Below are positions 46,459-57,658 of a DNA stretch of 64,000 nucleotides, piece after piece. The notes below the pieces were generated by a model. It did no database searches, was not told where the DNA came from, and saw only the letters and a list, made by a program, of their open reading frames with translations. The DNA is from Staphylotrichum longicolle (Eukaryota > Ascomycota > Sordariomycetes > Sordariales > Chaetomiaceae): NCBI GenBank assembly GCA_019096155.1, contig JAHCVI010000002.1:682001-746000 (forward strand), written 5' to 3'. The position numbers were made by a program, and so were the translations under genes. Numbering within the stretch: position 1 is the first letter of the stretch; each line of letters starts with the position of its first letter.

Positions 46459-47176
46459 TCAGAGCGTATACCCCGCGTTCAGATCCGGGTACACGAACAT
46501 GCTGTCCATCTCGAGCGGGTCCACGCCGCCCTGGCCTAGCGCCGCCATGTTGTGCGGGGCAGCGCCGTAGGCGACATCGTACTGCGGCGGGTAGCCCGTG
46601 TCGCTGATCTGGGAGGACTTGAGGGCGACGTATTCAGCGTGGAGCGTGGCGTAGGCCTGGCTGAGCACGTCGTTGCGCTGCTTGGCGTCGTTGAGCAGCT
46701 GCTCGAGATCCTTTATCCTCTGGTCCTTGCGCTCGCGGTACGCCCGCTGCGAGGCGCGGTTCTGGGCCCTCCGTCGCTGCGGGGATTTTTGTTAACTCAG
46801 GGGTTCCCGATCGTGTCGCCGGGGGCGTTGGGAATCCACACGTACCGACAAGACTGCTGGGGGTGCGTTCTTGTAGCGGTTCTCCCGCTTTCTCTTGGCG
46901 GCCGGCTTTTGCTGCTCTGTTGAGTCTGCAGACTCGCCATCTTCGTGCCCGGGGCTCGGATATCTGCTGGAGAGACTGCCGTCTCCCGCTGATGTCGCAT
47001 CGTACTGAATCTGGTGTTAGAATGCTTGGCGCTCGTCGAGGACCGAGAGTAAAAAAACTCACTGATGAGTTGTTGGGGCTTTGTGACTCGGACAGATATT
47101 GCTCGGATTCTCCATACACGTAGTACATCGAGTTCGGCGGCGACGGAAAGTCGACATAAGTCCCGAGGTCCTCCAT
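46459..47176 (-). CDS. Small YAP/Pap1-type bZIP transcription factor, 196 aa
   Basis: Three exons (47063-47176, 46846-47004 and 46459-46776), both introns in phase 0 (58 and 69 nt; donors GTGAGT and GTACGT; CAG acceptors). The second intron falls just before the basic region RRRAQNRASQRAYRERK, at about residues 92-108. Its NR-A-Q-R-YR pattern is that of the fungal AP-1-like (YAP/Pap1) class, which favours TTAC-type half-sites. A leucine-zipper helix follows (KDQRIKDLEQLLNDAKQRND, then AYATLHAEY). Upstream is a Lys/Arg nuclear-signal-like stretch (KRKRENRYK). There is no Cys-rich redox domain, so a Yap1-type oxidative-stress sensor is unlikely. Targets are unknown. Confidence 0.85.
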
Positions 47177-50100
47177 TGCAGCAGTCGGTGGAAGGCTGAT
47201 GGTGATGATGTGTGTAGCCTTGTGTTAGTGACGAGGTGCTAGTGAGGCTTGGTATTGGACGTCTTGAGGCAGGGTTGAGCGTGGATGGTGGCGAAGCGTG
47301 AAGTTGAAGCAAAGGTACGACCCTGGCTGTGATCAGGGAGTGGGTTCTTATATATGTCGATCAAGGTTCCTCTCACCCACATTGTTCTTCTCATCAGAAG
47401 GCTGTTAGGTGAGGCGAGGCTCCACCCAGATGGAGCGACCGAAGCAGGGGTCAGGTACATTCGCTCGAGATCTCAGCGAGCCGAACAATGGGCGCAACCT
47501 TCTCGACGGCTATGGTCTTGGCATGGCATGCGTTCCAGGGCGCCAGCAGGGGCCCAATGGGCGCGGGTAAGAGGCGGCGTGCAAGGGGGGGAGGGCGGGG
47601 GGAGCTCAGAGTGGAGGGGGGGAGGTACCTCCGTATCTCGACGTGCATGGACATGGCAGCCAGGGCGTCAGTGAATGATACGTCCCTTTCCCGCCCTTCT
47701 GCGCCGACACCCGCCTCTTGCCGAGCACGTTTGCACGACGTTGAGCAGACGGGCACGGGATCAGCGTTCGAGAAGAGAGCACAGCGCCGGCGGTCGGCAC
47801 GGCTTGGACCCTGGCGCGGTGTATTCTCGGAACCGCGGTATTAGCTGCCATGGGTTGATAATGCCAGATCGAACGGCTTCCCAGGCCGTCGCAACACCGG
47901 CTTCCACCCGAGAGCGAATCGAGGCCCTGCTTTCGGCATGCTGGATGACAGAGCAGCAGACTAAACCTCAGGATTCTATCATGCAGTGACGTCAAGATGG
48001 AAGTTCCATCGTGACCGAGATCGTGATGAGTAAACGAGAGGTAAAAAGCCCATCGATAGATTAGCAACACGGGCAACAAGCTTTGTCCCAGAAAAAACGT
48101 TCGCCACGCGGCTGAACGGCGCAGCCGAAGCCCTACCGGGTCAGGCTGTGTCCCCTTGACAAAAGGCGTGCACTTGCGGTCGTCCGGGTCTGGTGACGGC
48201 GGCTCTGCGGTGGTGAAGGCCCATCGACGATTCAGTCTCTGTGGGCTTTACCCCTAGCTGACAAAACGGCCGGGTTCCGGGTCAAAAGGGAGGGGTGTGC
48301 GTAGGGGCATTGACAGCGCTGGCAATATATCCGCTATACGAACGGCCCAGTCGCCTTTGAGCATCGCGGATGCTCATTTCTGGCGCTGCGAAGGTCCCTG
48401 GTGCTCTTGTGGATCACTTTTACCCCAAAGCGGCGGTGCAGCGGAGGAGAGCGCTCGTGTCAAACAGCGAGGGCGTTCCCTCGAGACAATTCATCAGAAT
48501 GTTCCGATCATTGGAGGTGGGCAAAACTCTCGTTGGGCAGAGACCGATAGCACCTCCGGGGGCGCTTGGCGCAAGATCCGATGTGCTTGTCGCTGTGCCA
48601 AGACGCAGATGCACGGCACCTGGACGATCGGGACCAGTGGGTTAGTTCCATTTTGGCGAGGTTGGAGACTTGGAGTGGTGTCCGGTTGGAACGCCCCAAA
48701 GGAAGCTGCGGGAAGGTGCGCTGTGATTATGGAAGTGACCTAGCTGCCTGACAGAGGCCTGACACATCTTGCATCTGGGGCAAGCACGATCTGGCGTGTG
48801 TTGTGCTGTGTTCAGAGGCCGGGTGTACCCTTCCCGTTTTTGTGAAGGTGGGCTCGAAGGTGGGGCCCAAGAGCTTGACGGGTGGAAGGTCCCCCGCATT
48901 CAAGAAGACGCCATCTCAAGGCATCTCAATAAACTCACATCCTATTCGCTGGCGAGTCGTGCTTCCATTTTGACCCGATCGCCGCTTGTCTGTGCATTGC
49001 AGTTGCTGGTGAAGCTGGCTTTTGCTCCGAAGGGGGTGCGCAAGCGGCGGTCGACAACGGACCACTCTCAGCCGCTCTTTGCTGCCCTTCCATCTCGACA
49101 TCCATCTGTCCCCGCCGTCGAGAGCTGGGCTCATGGCTCGACAACCTTGCGGCCACAGAGACACGCCCCGCCAACTTGGTCCTTGGTATTTCCGCGAAGA
49201 CGGGCATGCAACGGTTACACAAGGTTCTGCCCGAGACGGGCTGTCCACCACCCACACAGTTTTCCAGTCTGCGCTGTCCTGTGTATGACGAGATGCAGGG
49301 GATTTTGCAAACGGACGCGGGGGTCAACGGTCCCCGGAGTGCGGGTGTGTCAGCGGGGACGCTGTGGGGACGTCTGAGATTCCAAATCAGCGTGTAAGTG
49401 CTGACCGCGAAGCATCCACAGGCAAGCTGGCGCACCACAGAGCGCAGCAGAAATGCTGGTGCCTGGCGCCCGGGTCTCGGCGCCTCAGCAGATATTTTTG
49501 CCCTTTTGTCTCGTTCCATCGATGCGCTGCATGCGACGGCGGGGACACCCCGGCTGCCGTTTCGGCAGGTGCCTCGCGCATGGTGGGCCCCGATCCGGAG
49601 TCCCACCGTATCCAGGCCCCACCTCCACCGTCGACCGGCCGTATTGCGGGGCCACTCATCAGAAGCTCCCCTAGCTTCTCTCTCACACCCCCTACGTGGT
49701 ATGTGCTACACTAGGGGCAGCTATGGGAAGCTTGATGCATGCCATCGTTGGGGCTAGTCACGTCTAGACTCTGGCCTCGGTTCATCGCATCGCGAGAACG
49801 GTCGTAGGTGCACGCCCCTTTCGCCACGGATCTGGGGGAATTCACCCAGTCGTCTTTCCATTTACTTGGGTGCTGGAGAGCGTTTGCCTCGACGATTCCT
49901 GCAACGCCAACCCGACGGTTTGATCCGGGTGGGCCATGTGCTGCCCCTGGTTGGTACCGACAACACACAAGAGTCTGACAAAAATAATAACCTTAAGCAG
50001 AACCGAGGACTGGGCGCGCAAAGTGTTTTCCCGACATGTTCGTGCCCCGAGATGGAAGAACCGGCCTGCTTGGCAAGCCCGCAACTCCCATGATGCCTAC

Positions 50101-52422
50101 CGCGAAGCTACGATACACCGGGGTTGAGGGAAGCGGACAGGCGGCCCGCCTGGAACCCCAGCAACGTCACAACCCCATCACGATCTGATAACAACCCGAA
50201 ACCTCCCCACACTGCCGACATACCGAAAAAATGGGTCTTTTACGAAGCTATCACATGTAGCTGTGGGAAAAAAATTTGATGCGTAGCAACGCGCGAATCC
50301 TTCGCTGGCGGACTGGGTCTCTTGGTGTCGATCTCAAACACATAGAACCCGTTTCTTCAGAGACTCCTCCTGTGTCCCAGCACCAGCCCGAAAGACGCCG
50401 TTCCCATGACGGAACGAGGCACAGAAGAGACCTTAGTCACGGCCGGCAGATACAAGCACGGCAATGCCTTAGACAACACATAGGGGCCCAAATGCCGTCG
50501 GATAGCGCTCATCCCTGTCGCGGGTGTGTATGTCGATGTGTAAGTGTTCGAGTTGACGAAATGAAGACTGTGACTGTTGGCTCGATTTAAGCTTAAACGT
50601 CCCTGCCAAGACCCGACATTTGGCGTTGTGCAGCCAATTAGAGACTCTGTTGCTCCCTCAACTTTGCTGAGGGCCCGACTTATCAAAGCTTCAACTCTCC
50701 CGGAGACCCAAACGCCAGATGTCCATGTCGCCCTGTCTCTGGCCTCACTCATCAATGATTCGATAATGCAAACAGACCTTACACATTGCGGCAGGGGTCA
50801 ACTCGCAGAACTCATCAATCACCCAAACCCGGCTCGACGACGAGGTCAGCCAAACCCGAAACCGAACGCCGGGACGTTGCGAGGCCATCGCCAAAAGCTT
50901 GATGCAGCCAGGATCGACAGGGTCTCCGACTTCCACCGGGAACCGCTGCCCCCAAAGCCGGCAGTCATGCGCTAAACCCGGCTTACCCCCGATGGTTACA
51001 CAACATATTGCCCGACTTGGCACCGAACCCCCTGAGGGAGGGTGATAGGTACATACAGACGTATGTACCTATCTATCATTTGACATGGCAACCAGACCTC
51101 GAGCTGGAAGAGCACTTGGACAGGCAAGTTGCCTTGCAAAACGGCAGTCCAGATCGTGAACTGCGCCGTCATTCTACGTAAGAACTTCGACATTGAGCAT
51201 CGCCTGTGCAACATCTATAAACGGATACCGACTCGCTTGGCGCATGCCCATAAGATTCCCAATCCATCCATGGGCGTCCCCTCCAACCACCCCAAAACAG
51301 TAAACGAAACGAGCAGCCGGCCAACGGTGAGGTTTGATCCCGAACACACATCCACAAAACCAAACGTGGACTCGAGTCCCCGTTCTGCACCCAGCTGATG
51401 GAGACGCGAGCCACACCACGCTGCCAGGCACCAGCATTTCCCTCGACATGTGTGGTTCGGGGGCCCTACCTGCATGCAGCCAGCCGCCAGCTAGCGCACG
51501 CTACTGTACGGCTATCCTTCGAGAACGCAGGCGCAAAAAAAGAAAAAGAGGCCCAACCCAAATTGTTGAGTATCCCTGCTCAGATCATTGCCGTTACGAA
51601 CTCCCATCTTGTAAGATACACACCAACACACACACGGACGCACACACGAGAGAAAAGAGAAAAGAACCACTCCCATATCTCGTACGTCTGGAAACGGAAC
51701 CGAAATCCGTATCATCCATGCTTCCCGCCTTTGCCATGCATGATTGGTGCGTTTCCCGTCCCTCCCACGGAGCAGCCCGTCCTGGCCTGCCCATCAAAAC
51801 CCAAAAACACCAGCTTTGGTTTTGCATGCACAACACAATGCAACCCCGTCCACATCAACCCGCCCGCACCCTCCCTCCCCCCGTCCCCCTCGCCCCCTGC
51901 CATCGTCAAGCAACGCCCCAACACGTGTGCCGACAGGGATCGTTCCGTGCGTGCTGCAGAAGAGGAGGAAGAAAACGGGGAAAAAAGAGCACGAATGGAA
52001 AGCAGCGGTGTGGCTAACAATTTTCTGAAAGATCTCCCCCTGCCTCCCTCCCCCCAACGACCATCACCCGCACCACCTAGCACCCCCCCACCACCATCAC
52101 ACACCCAAAACACAGCAGAACCAGAAGCACACCACCCCCGAACACCCCCGGTACCAAACCTAAACCCCTAACCCCAACCCCAACCGAACCGATCCCAAAA
52201 GTCCAACCCGCACCAGCAGCAGCAGCAAAGCCAAGAGTAGCCAAGACGGACCGCCCGTCGGATCTCGGCCAGCTTGGGGCGGGCCTTGTGGCCCTTTCGT
52301 TTCCCAACCCGCAATCTCACAAAGTCCCAAGCGGTGGTGGTGCGAGGGCGACACGCCCAAAACGGACCTTTCAGTTTTGCCCATGCATACATACAGACAT
52401 ACATAGTACACAAAAAAGATGC

Positions 52423-52443
52423 GAATGAATGAATGAATGAATG
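52423..52443. repeat. GAAT microsatellite
   Basis: About five GAAT units in tandem inside a gene-free region. Confidence 0.9.
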
Positions 52444-52498
52444 GGTGGCCTGATCATGTCGTCATTCCCGCCGTCCCGCGTGTCCCCCTGGTCTGTAG

Positions 52499-52523
52499 TG
52501 TGCTGTGCTGTGCTGTGCTGTGC
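52499..52523. repeat. TGTGC pentanucleotide repeat
   Basis: About five TGTGC units in tandem. Confidence 0.9.
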
Positions 52524-53054
52524 CACAAAGTTGCATCCGTCGGGTTCGGGTTTGTGTGTTTTTTTTTATTTGGAATTCGCATGGCTCGTTTCGGGGTTGC
52601 GAGACAGTCTTTTGCCCTCGTTCCCCCCTTTTCCGCGGGATTTCCATGCTCCCGATGGGGATGGGATTGTGCGTACCGGGTGAGGTGATGATGGGCTGTG
52701 CGTGTGTGCCCTGTATGCCTTGGGAATCGGGGCTTTGCATGTCGGCGAAGTCCGCGAAGCGTGGGTTTGGTTTGGTTTGGTTGGGCTGGTTGCAGCAAGC
52801 CCGGCCGGTTCGGCGGGTCGGCAGTCGGGGCTCTGCTTTGCTGACTGGCGCGGCGGTGGCTTTTCGCTTCGTTCCCCAGGATGGGGAACCGGTATCGTGG
52901 GATTCGTGGTGCGTTGCGTCGCCTTTGCTACCCCCCGGGCGCGAGAACCGGACCGGACAAAACGCGGGATTGCATCATCGCCGAACCGCGATACGCACGC
53001 ACACAAGGCTTACCGACGACGTCATGCCTTGGACGACGACGTCAAAGGCTCAAT

Positions 53055-54757
53055 TCATGCCTTAGACGACGCGGGCGGCAGACTCTTCAGCCGGGTCTCC
53101 GCCTCAACGGCATAGTCCTCCATGCCAAACTTCCTGCTCAGCGCGGCGGCCTGCTCGTACTTTTTGCGCGCGTCGGCGTTGCGGCCGAGCATGGCGAGCA
53201 CGGAGCCCAGGTTGGACAGCGCGACGGCGCAGGCTTGGTCGCACTCTGGCGTGCGCGCGTCGCCCCGCGGCTCCGACGCGTGGGTGATGGCGTTTTGGGC
53301 CCAGCGCTGCGCGGCCGCGAGGTAGGACGCGCGCTGCTCAGCGGCGGAGGCCCACGACTTGGATTCTTCCATCATGGAGTGCACGGGCGCGTCACCAGGG
53401 GCGATGAGCGGGTGCTCGGCGAAGCTGGTTGCGATGTTGTTCACTGACGAGAGATTAGTTTCGGGATGGGAAGGCGGGGAGGTCTGTCGTTGCAAGACTT
53501 ACTCAAGATGGCCATGTGGCACGGCTCCTGGCACAGCCGGAGGGCCTGGAAGAAGAGCGGGAGGGCGAGGTGATATTGGGACTTGTCCTGGTAGCTTTGG
53601 GCAAGTGCTGTGTGTCGGGTCAGTACTGCTGGCCTTGTGGGACACACGATGGATATCGAGATTACTCACCCTCCAGGCTCCCGCCGATCTCCTCGGGGCT
53701 CATCCAGGCCCCTTCTCCCTCTTTGAGACCGTCCTTTGCGCGCCTCTCCATCTCCCTCAAGGTAGTCTCTACGGCCCACACGAGCCGCTCGTGGGAGAGC
53801 TCCCGCTCCAGGACGTGCTCGTCCGAGTAGAGGTTGGCGAGCTTCACACTGATGCCGACGGCCTTGGCCAGCAGTCTCGTACGCTTAGCCCAGTAGCTCT
53901 CCCGCGGCTCCTCGGGCGACGCAGGCTCTCCCTCCTTGGGTGCCGGAGCCGGCACCAGCTTGGGAAGCGTTCCTTCGGCGGCGCTCTTCTCCATGACCTC
54001 AACCCAGCGCTTGCAGTCGCCCAGCAGGTTTTCTAGAACGCTGATGGCATTCTGGTAGCTCTCAATCTTCTCGAGCCACGCGGCTACCTGGATCTTGATG
54101 CCCATGACGTCGTCCGAGAAGTGGTCCAGCCCCTCTTGGTCGCAGAGTTCCAGGGCCTGCTTGTAGTACTTGAGAGCGCGCTGCGGGTCTGGGTCGTAGT
54201 TGCTGAAGTAGAGAGCTTTGCGCAGGGCTTGCGCCACGGGCTCCGGGTACCGTGTGAACTGTCGACTGTAGAAGTAGTTGTAGTAGACATAAACGCAGTA
54301 GGCGAATACGGCGACGACGCCGATGACTCTGTCTTGGCTGTCAGCACACCTCCACGGTCGACTCGCTTGAATGAGCCACCCACGCCACGATAGCACTAAG
54401 TGCTTCAAACGGACTGTCCCGCATGATCTGTTTGAACCTGGTATTTCGAATGACATACCAAGCACGGCTTGAGTCGGACTTGATGGCTTGCCAGAGCATG
54501 CCCTTGAGAGACGGAGACGGCTTTGGTGTTTCTCCTGCTTTTTTATCCGGGCCCTCCGAGTTTTGATTCGGGGGCATTGTTGATTTCATGCGACATTGGC
54601 GGTTGGCATAAACTATGAGGAGCCCTGGTGGTTTCTGCTGTTGGCATCCGGTGGACCGTGGCCGCAGGACGACGGGGGATGGAGAGGATAGACATTGTCG
54701 AGAAAGGAGTCGTAGTGCGCTGGCAGGCCGCAGGCCGGCGGGCCTCGGGATTGGCAT
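53055..54757 (-). CDS. Mitochondrial TPR protein resembling Mgr3
   Basis: Four exons (54384-54757, 53670-54328, 53503-53607 and 53055-53443) give 508 residues. Introns are 55, 62, 59 nt with GTGGGT, GTGAGT and GTAAGT donors. All phases agree. A presequence-like N-terminus (RPAGLRPASALRLLSRQ) is followed by a membrane segment created by the first splice (AIVAVIGVVAVFAYCVYVYY, about residues 121-140). TPR-like helices follow (PQRALKYYKQALELCDQEG; SYQNAISVLENLLGD; YHLALPLFFQALRLC; NLGSVLAMLGRNADARKKYEQA). Length, topology and repeat content resemble Mgr3, an adaptor of the mitochondrial i-AAA protease that helps present inner-membrane substrates. Another mitochondrial TPR protein is possible. 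Confidence 0.75.
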
Positions 54758-55268
54758 GGTGAAGTAGTCAGATATGGCGCTCGACTGGGAGCCAATTGGG
54801 TTCTCCTGGCCTCTCTGTGTAAGTCGACAGCTGTTGCTCGGGCTTTTGGGAAGTTGATGTTGAACCTAGAAAAAGTCCACTCTTACCGGAGGTCAAAGCT
54901 CCTTCGGGCCTTGGCGAGATCCTGTCAAGCTTCCCAGCCGACGCTCTGCGGCTGCTGCCTCAGGCACTGAGACCCTGACAAGCGTCACGTCATTGCCGGG
55001 CCGGGCAAGCATCCCTGTCAGCCCCTCTCCGTCCCGAGGTCCGTGGCGGCTCCACCCGCTCACAACTTGCACTCACAGGCACAGGGCAGAGCATTTCAAG
55101 ACCGAGTTCAGGGGCTTTGTCAGTGAATGTCTCAAGACTGAGAATCAAGCACACCAAGGTGGGTTCTTTCGAGTTTGACGCTCGCCTGCTACATCCCTTC
55201 AAATTGGAAGCACTCAGGAGCTTACTTCAACCCCACAGTCCACGAATAGCCCTCCATCCCTCACATCA

Positions 55269-55300
<32 letters not shown>

Positions 55301-55342
55301 TTCTTCATCAATATTCCCCTCTACCTTAAACAGCAAATCGCA
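54758..55342. promoter_or_regulatory. Divergent promoter region between Mgr3-like and Dap1-like genes
   Basis: 585 bp between two head-to-head genes. A CGTCGC hexanucleotide repeat (about five units, 55269-55300) lies in the probable leader of the Dap1-like gene. No specific factor site is identified. Confidence 0.5.
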
Positions 55343-56061
55343 ATGGCTGGCAAGTTTGAGCCCAAGGTCCCCGTCCAGCTGGACCCGCCCAAGGACGACA
55401 TCATTTCTCTCGAGGAGCTGGCCAAGGCGAACGGTATGGACCACTCTGTATTCCAAGGTTGAGTGAGAATCACACAAGAAACTCTCTCTGCCTGGCAACG
55501 CGATCATTTTCCAGATCACGACGCCCGAGCCCGATCTCTCTTACTTGGGTCGATGGGTTGTTGACACTCAAGATTTAGGGGCCGACGGCGGAAAGTGCTA
55601 CGTTGCCATCAAGGTACGCCCTCTCCCACCCTCCACCCTCGACAGACAAATCAAAGCACCGCCCAAACTAACCCACCCACCCACCCCCCAGGGCATTGTC
55701 TACGACGTAACAGGCAACAAAGCCTACCAGCCAGGCGGGGCATACAACGGTACGCTCCCTCTTTCCCCCCATTCCACTTCGCCCTTCCTTCCTTTTAGAC
55801 CCCCCAGCCCTCAGCCCCCCAGCCCTCCCCACAAACCGAACCCATCACGCAAAAACTGACCCGCACGCACGCAAACCAGTCTTCGCCGGCAAGGACGCCT
55901 CGCGCGCCCTCGGCAAGACGTCGACCAAGGCCGAGGACGTCAGCCCGGACTGGCAGGACCTGCCCGACAAGGAGAAGGGCACGCTCAACGACTGGATCAC
56001 CTTCTTTTCCAAGAGGTACAACGTCGTAGGGAAGGTGGAGGGGGCGACGAACTTTGGGTAG
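55343..56061 (+). CDS. Dap1-like membrane-associated progesterone receptor family protein, 121 aa
   Basis: Heme-binding cytochrome-b5-fold protein (MAPR family). Yeast Dap1 supports P450 enzymes of sterol synthesis. Four exons: 55343-55433, a 35-nt exon 55579-55613, 55692-55749 and 55880-56061. Introns are 145, 78 and 130 nt (GTATGG, GTACGC and GTACGC donors). The spliced frame reads PPKDDIISLEELAKANG, KCYVAIKGIVYDVTGNKAY, PGGAYNVFAGKDASRALGK and DWITFFSKRYNVVGKVEGAT. These match the family core, including the Tyr in VYDVTG and the AGKDASRAL loop. No N-terminal TM segment is seen, unlike the animal relatives. Confidence 0.88.
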
Positions 56062-57343
56062 ACCGGGGGGGCCCCGGCCTTTCGTTGCTGGCTTTTGGGG
56101 ATTGCTGGGGTTGAGGGCAGGGTGGTGTTAGGGGGTTGAGTCGAGTTTGAGCTGAGTTGAGTTGAGTTGAGTGGCTGAAACTGGTTCCGATGTTCGATCT
56201 GTTTGTTTTTTCCTCAAGAGCGTCAGCAAAGTGGTTACGGTGAGGTGACGGTGTTTAGTGTTGTGAACGCTGTGAGTGTTGCTTGCATGAGGGAGCTGCT
56301 TGGAGTTGGGACTGGCCATCGAAGGGGGCCCGTGGCCCGGCCGAAGCCGGCCGCTCATCGCTCCCATTTTGTACGTCGTTACACTACCACACGGTTTGTG
56401 TCTACTGTGTGGCTCACCGACTGCCGAATCCCGCTGTCAAGCGCACTGAAATGACCGAAGGTTGGGGGCCAAGGGTGTATGTGTGAGACTGGGAGAGTCG
56501 CGCACGGCTATGCTGGGGGGTTGTTGAAGCGGTGTTTGTGGCAGCTGTCGGTTGATCGTTATTTCGACTTCCAAGTCGCGCCTCGAAATCTTGTCTTATC
56601 CTGCTTCGACGGTTAGGCAATTGCTGGGTGTCCGTCAACTCGTGTATAAAGTACCTTTTTCCATGTCGGATCTGTCACCGTCATGCAAGGTACCCGAGAG
56701 TAACACGGACTGCGTCACGATCGCATACCTGGGACGTAACAGGTTGGCGGTGTGTGTCACGAAAGGCAGCAGCACCCTCGGCTACGGGGTTTATTGTGGA
56801 GGCAAAACAATGTCGATGGCGACGTCCTACGAGGGGTACGTTATATTTCGCACATAGGGAACAACTCAAGCAGACTTTGCCCACGAGAGTTGTAAGCGTG
56901 ATGGCTAGTGATCAAAAAGGAGAAGGGGGCAATTAAGGGAGCAACTGTCGAACGCGGGTGAGGGATGTAGATGACCTCGAGCAAGAGATGCATAAAAGGA
57001 AAGCGCAGAAAGTCACCAATGGAGTATATCAACATGAACCGGATGGAACAAGGACAACATGCCACACCATAATAGTAACCACGTGGAGCAGCCGCGCTTT
57101 GTGCCGTCGGTCTGGTCTGGCTATGATTTCTTCGTCTGTCTTATTAGAAGATATTCCTCGGTTTATTTTCCCATCGCCAGCTAATTTTGTGTCCAGCACG
57201 GTAAACCCAGGCATTCCCTAAAGCTTCCCAATACTACCGGCCTGTTGGCCAGAACTTTTAGACGCCGCCAAAGTCGAAAGCGAGGGTCATGCCCAGCGGT
57301 TGTGGCATAGAGCGAGTATTGAAAACAAAGCGGTTCTTTGGTT
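56062..57343. other. Intergenic region, 1.3 kb
   Basis: 3' flanks of two convergent genes. A GAGTT repeat lies at 56147-56172. No gene-like frame is seen. Confidence 0.4.
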
Positions 57344-57658
57344 TTAGGATTGGGAGCCATTGCCACCTGTTGGAAATGTCAGCCTTGGCTCTGCATTGAT
57401 GGAGTAGATTCTAGAGTGTTGAAGGGATTGGAACATTTACTAACCTTGTCCCTGACCGGCAGCGTAGTAACTTGCCGCTTGCTGCCTCAGTCGCGCCTCC
57501 GCACACGCATCACATGGCCGCCCCTGGTCCCAGCAGTTACGGAGCTTCTTGACTCTGCGGCATCGATGATAGAGGTCGTTCCGGGCGTAGTGGCAGTAGC
57601 TCTGGAGGCGGAACTCTGAATGCCCGCAGTTGAAGATGAATTCCTCCCAATCGCACAT
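57344..57658 (-). CDS. Small Cys-rich protein, 78 aa
   Basis: Two exons (57445-57658 and 57344-57366) are separated by a 78-nt intron (GTTAGT donor, CTGAC near the acceptor, CAG). The spliced C-terminus is GQGQGGNGSQS. The protein starts MCDWEEFIFNCGHSEFRLQS and has six regularly placed Cys (including CGH, SYCHYARND, NCWDQGRPCDAC). It has no signal peptide, so a cytosolic metal-binding or structural Zn module is more likely than a secreted disulfide-rich effector. The arrangement resembles a short family of uncharacterised fungal proteins, recalled but not checked here. Function is unknown. Confidence 0.7.

Larger units (their letters stand above)
47177..53054. other. Large gene-poor region, 5.9 kb
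   Basis: Contains the bZIP promoter and the 3' flank of the Mgr3-like gene. Frames up to about 250 codons exist (for example 51398-52171), but they are low-complexity or lack codon periodicity. Simple repeats are a TGTGC run (52499-52523) and a GAAT run (52423-52443). Non-coding transcripts are possible but cannot be judged from sequence. Confidence 0.4.

Noticed and set aside
48769..49377. 202-codon frame in the gene-poor region
   Set aside because: Arg/Cys/Ser-rich without domain or splice context, and equally open frames exist on the other strand.
51398..52171. 257-codon frame in the gene-poor region
   Set aside because: It is dominated by Thr/His/Pro from simple CA- and CCAC-rich DNA and has no ordered stretch.
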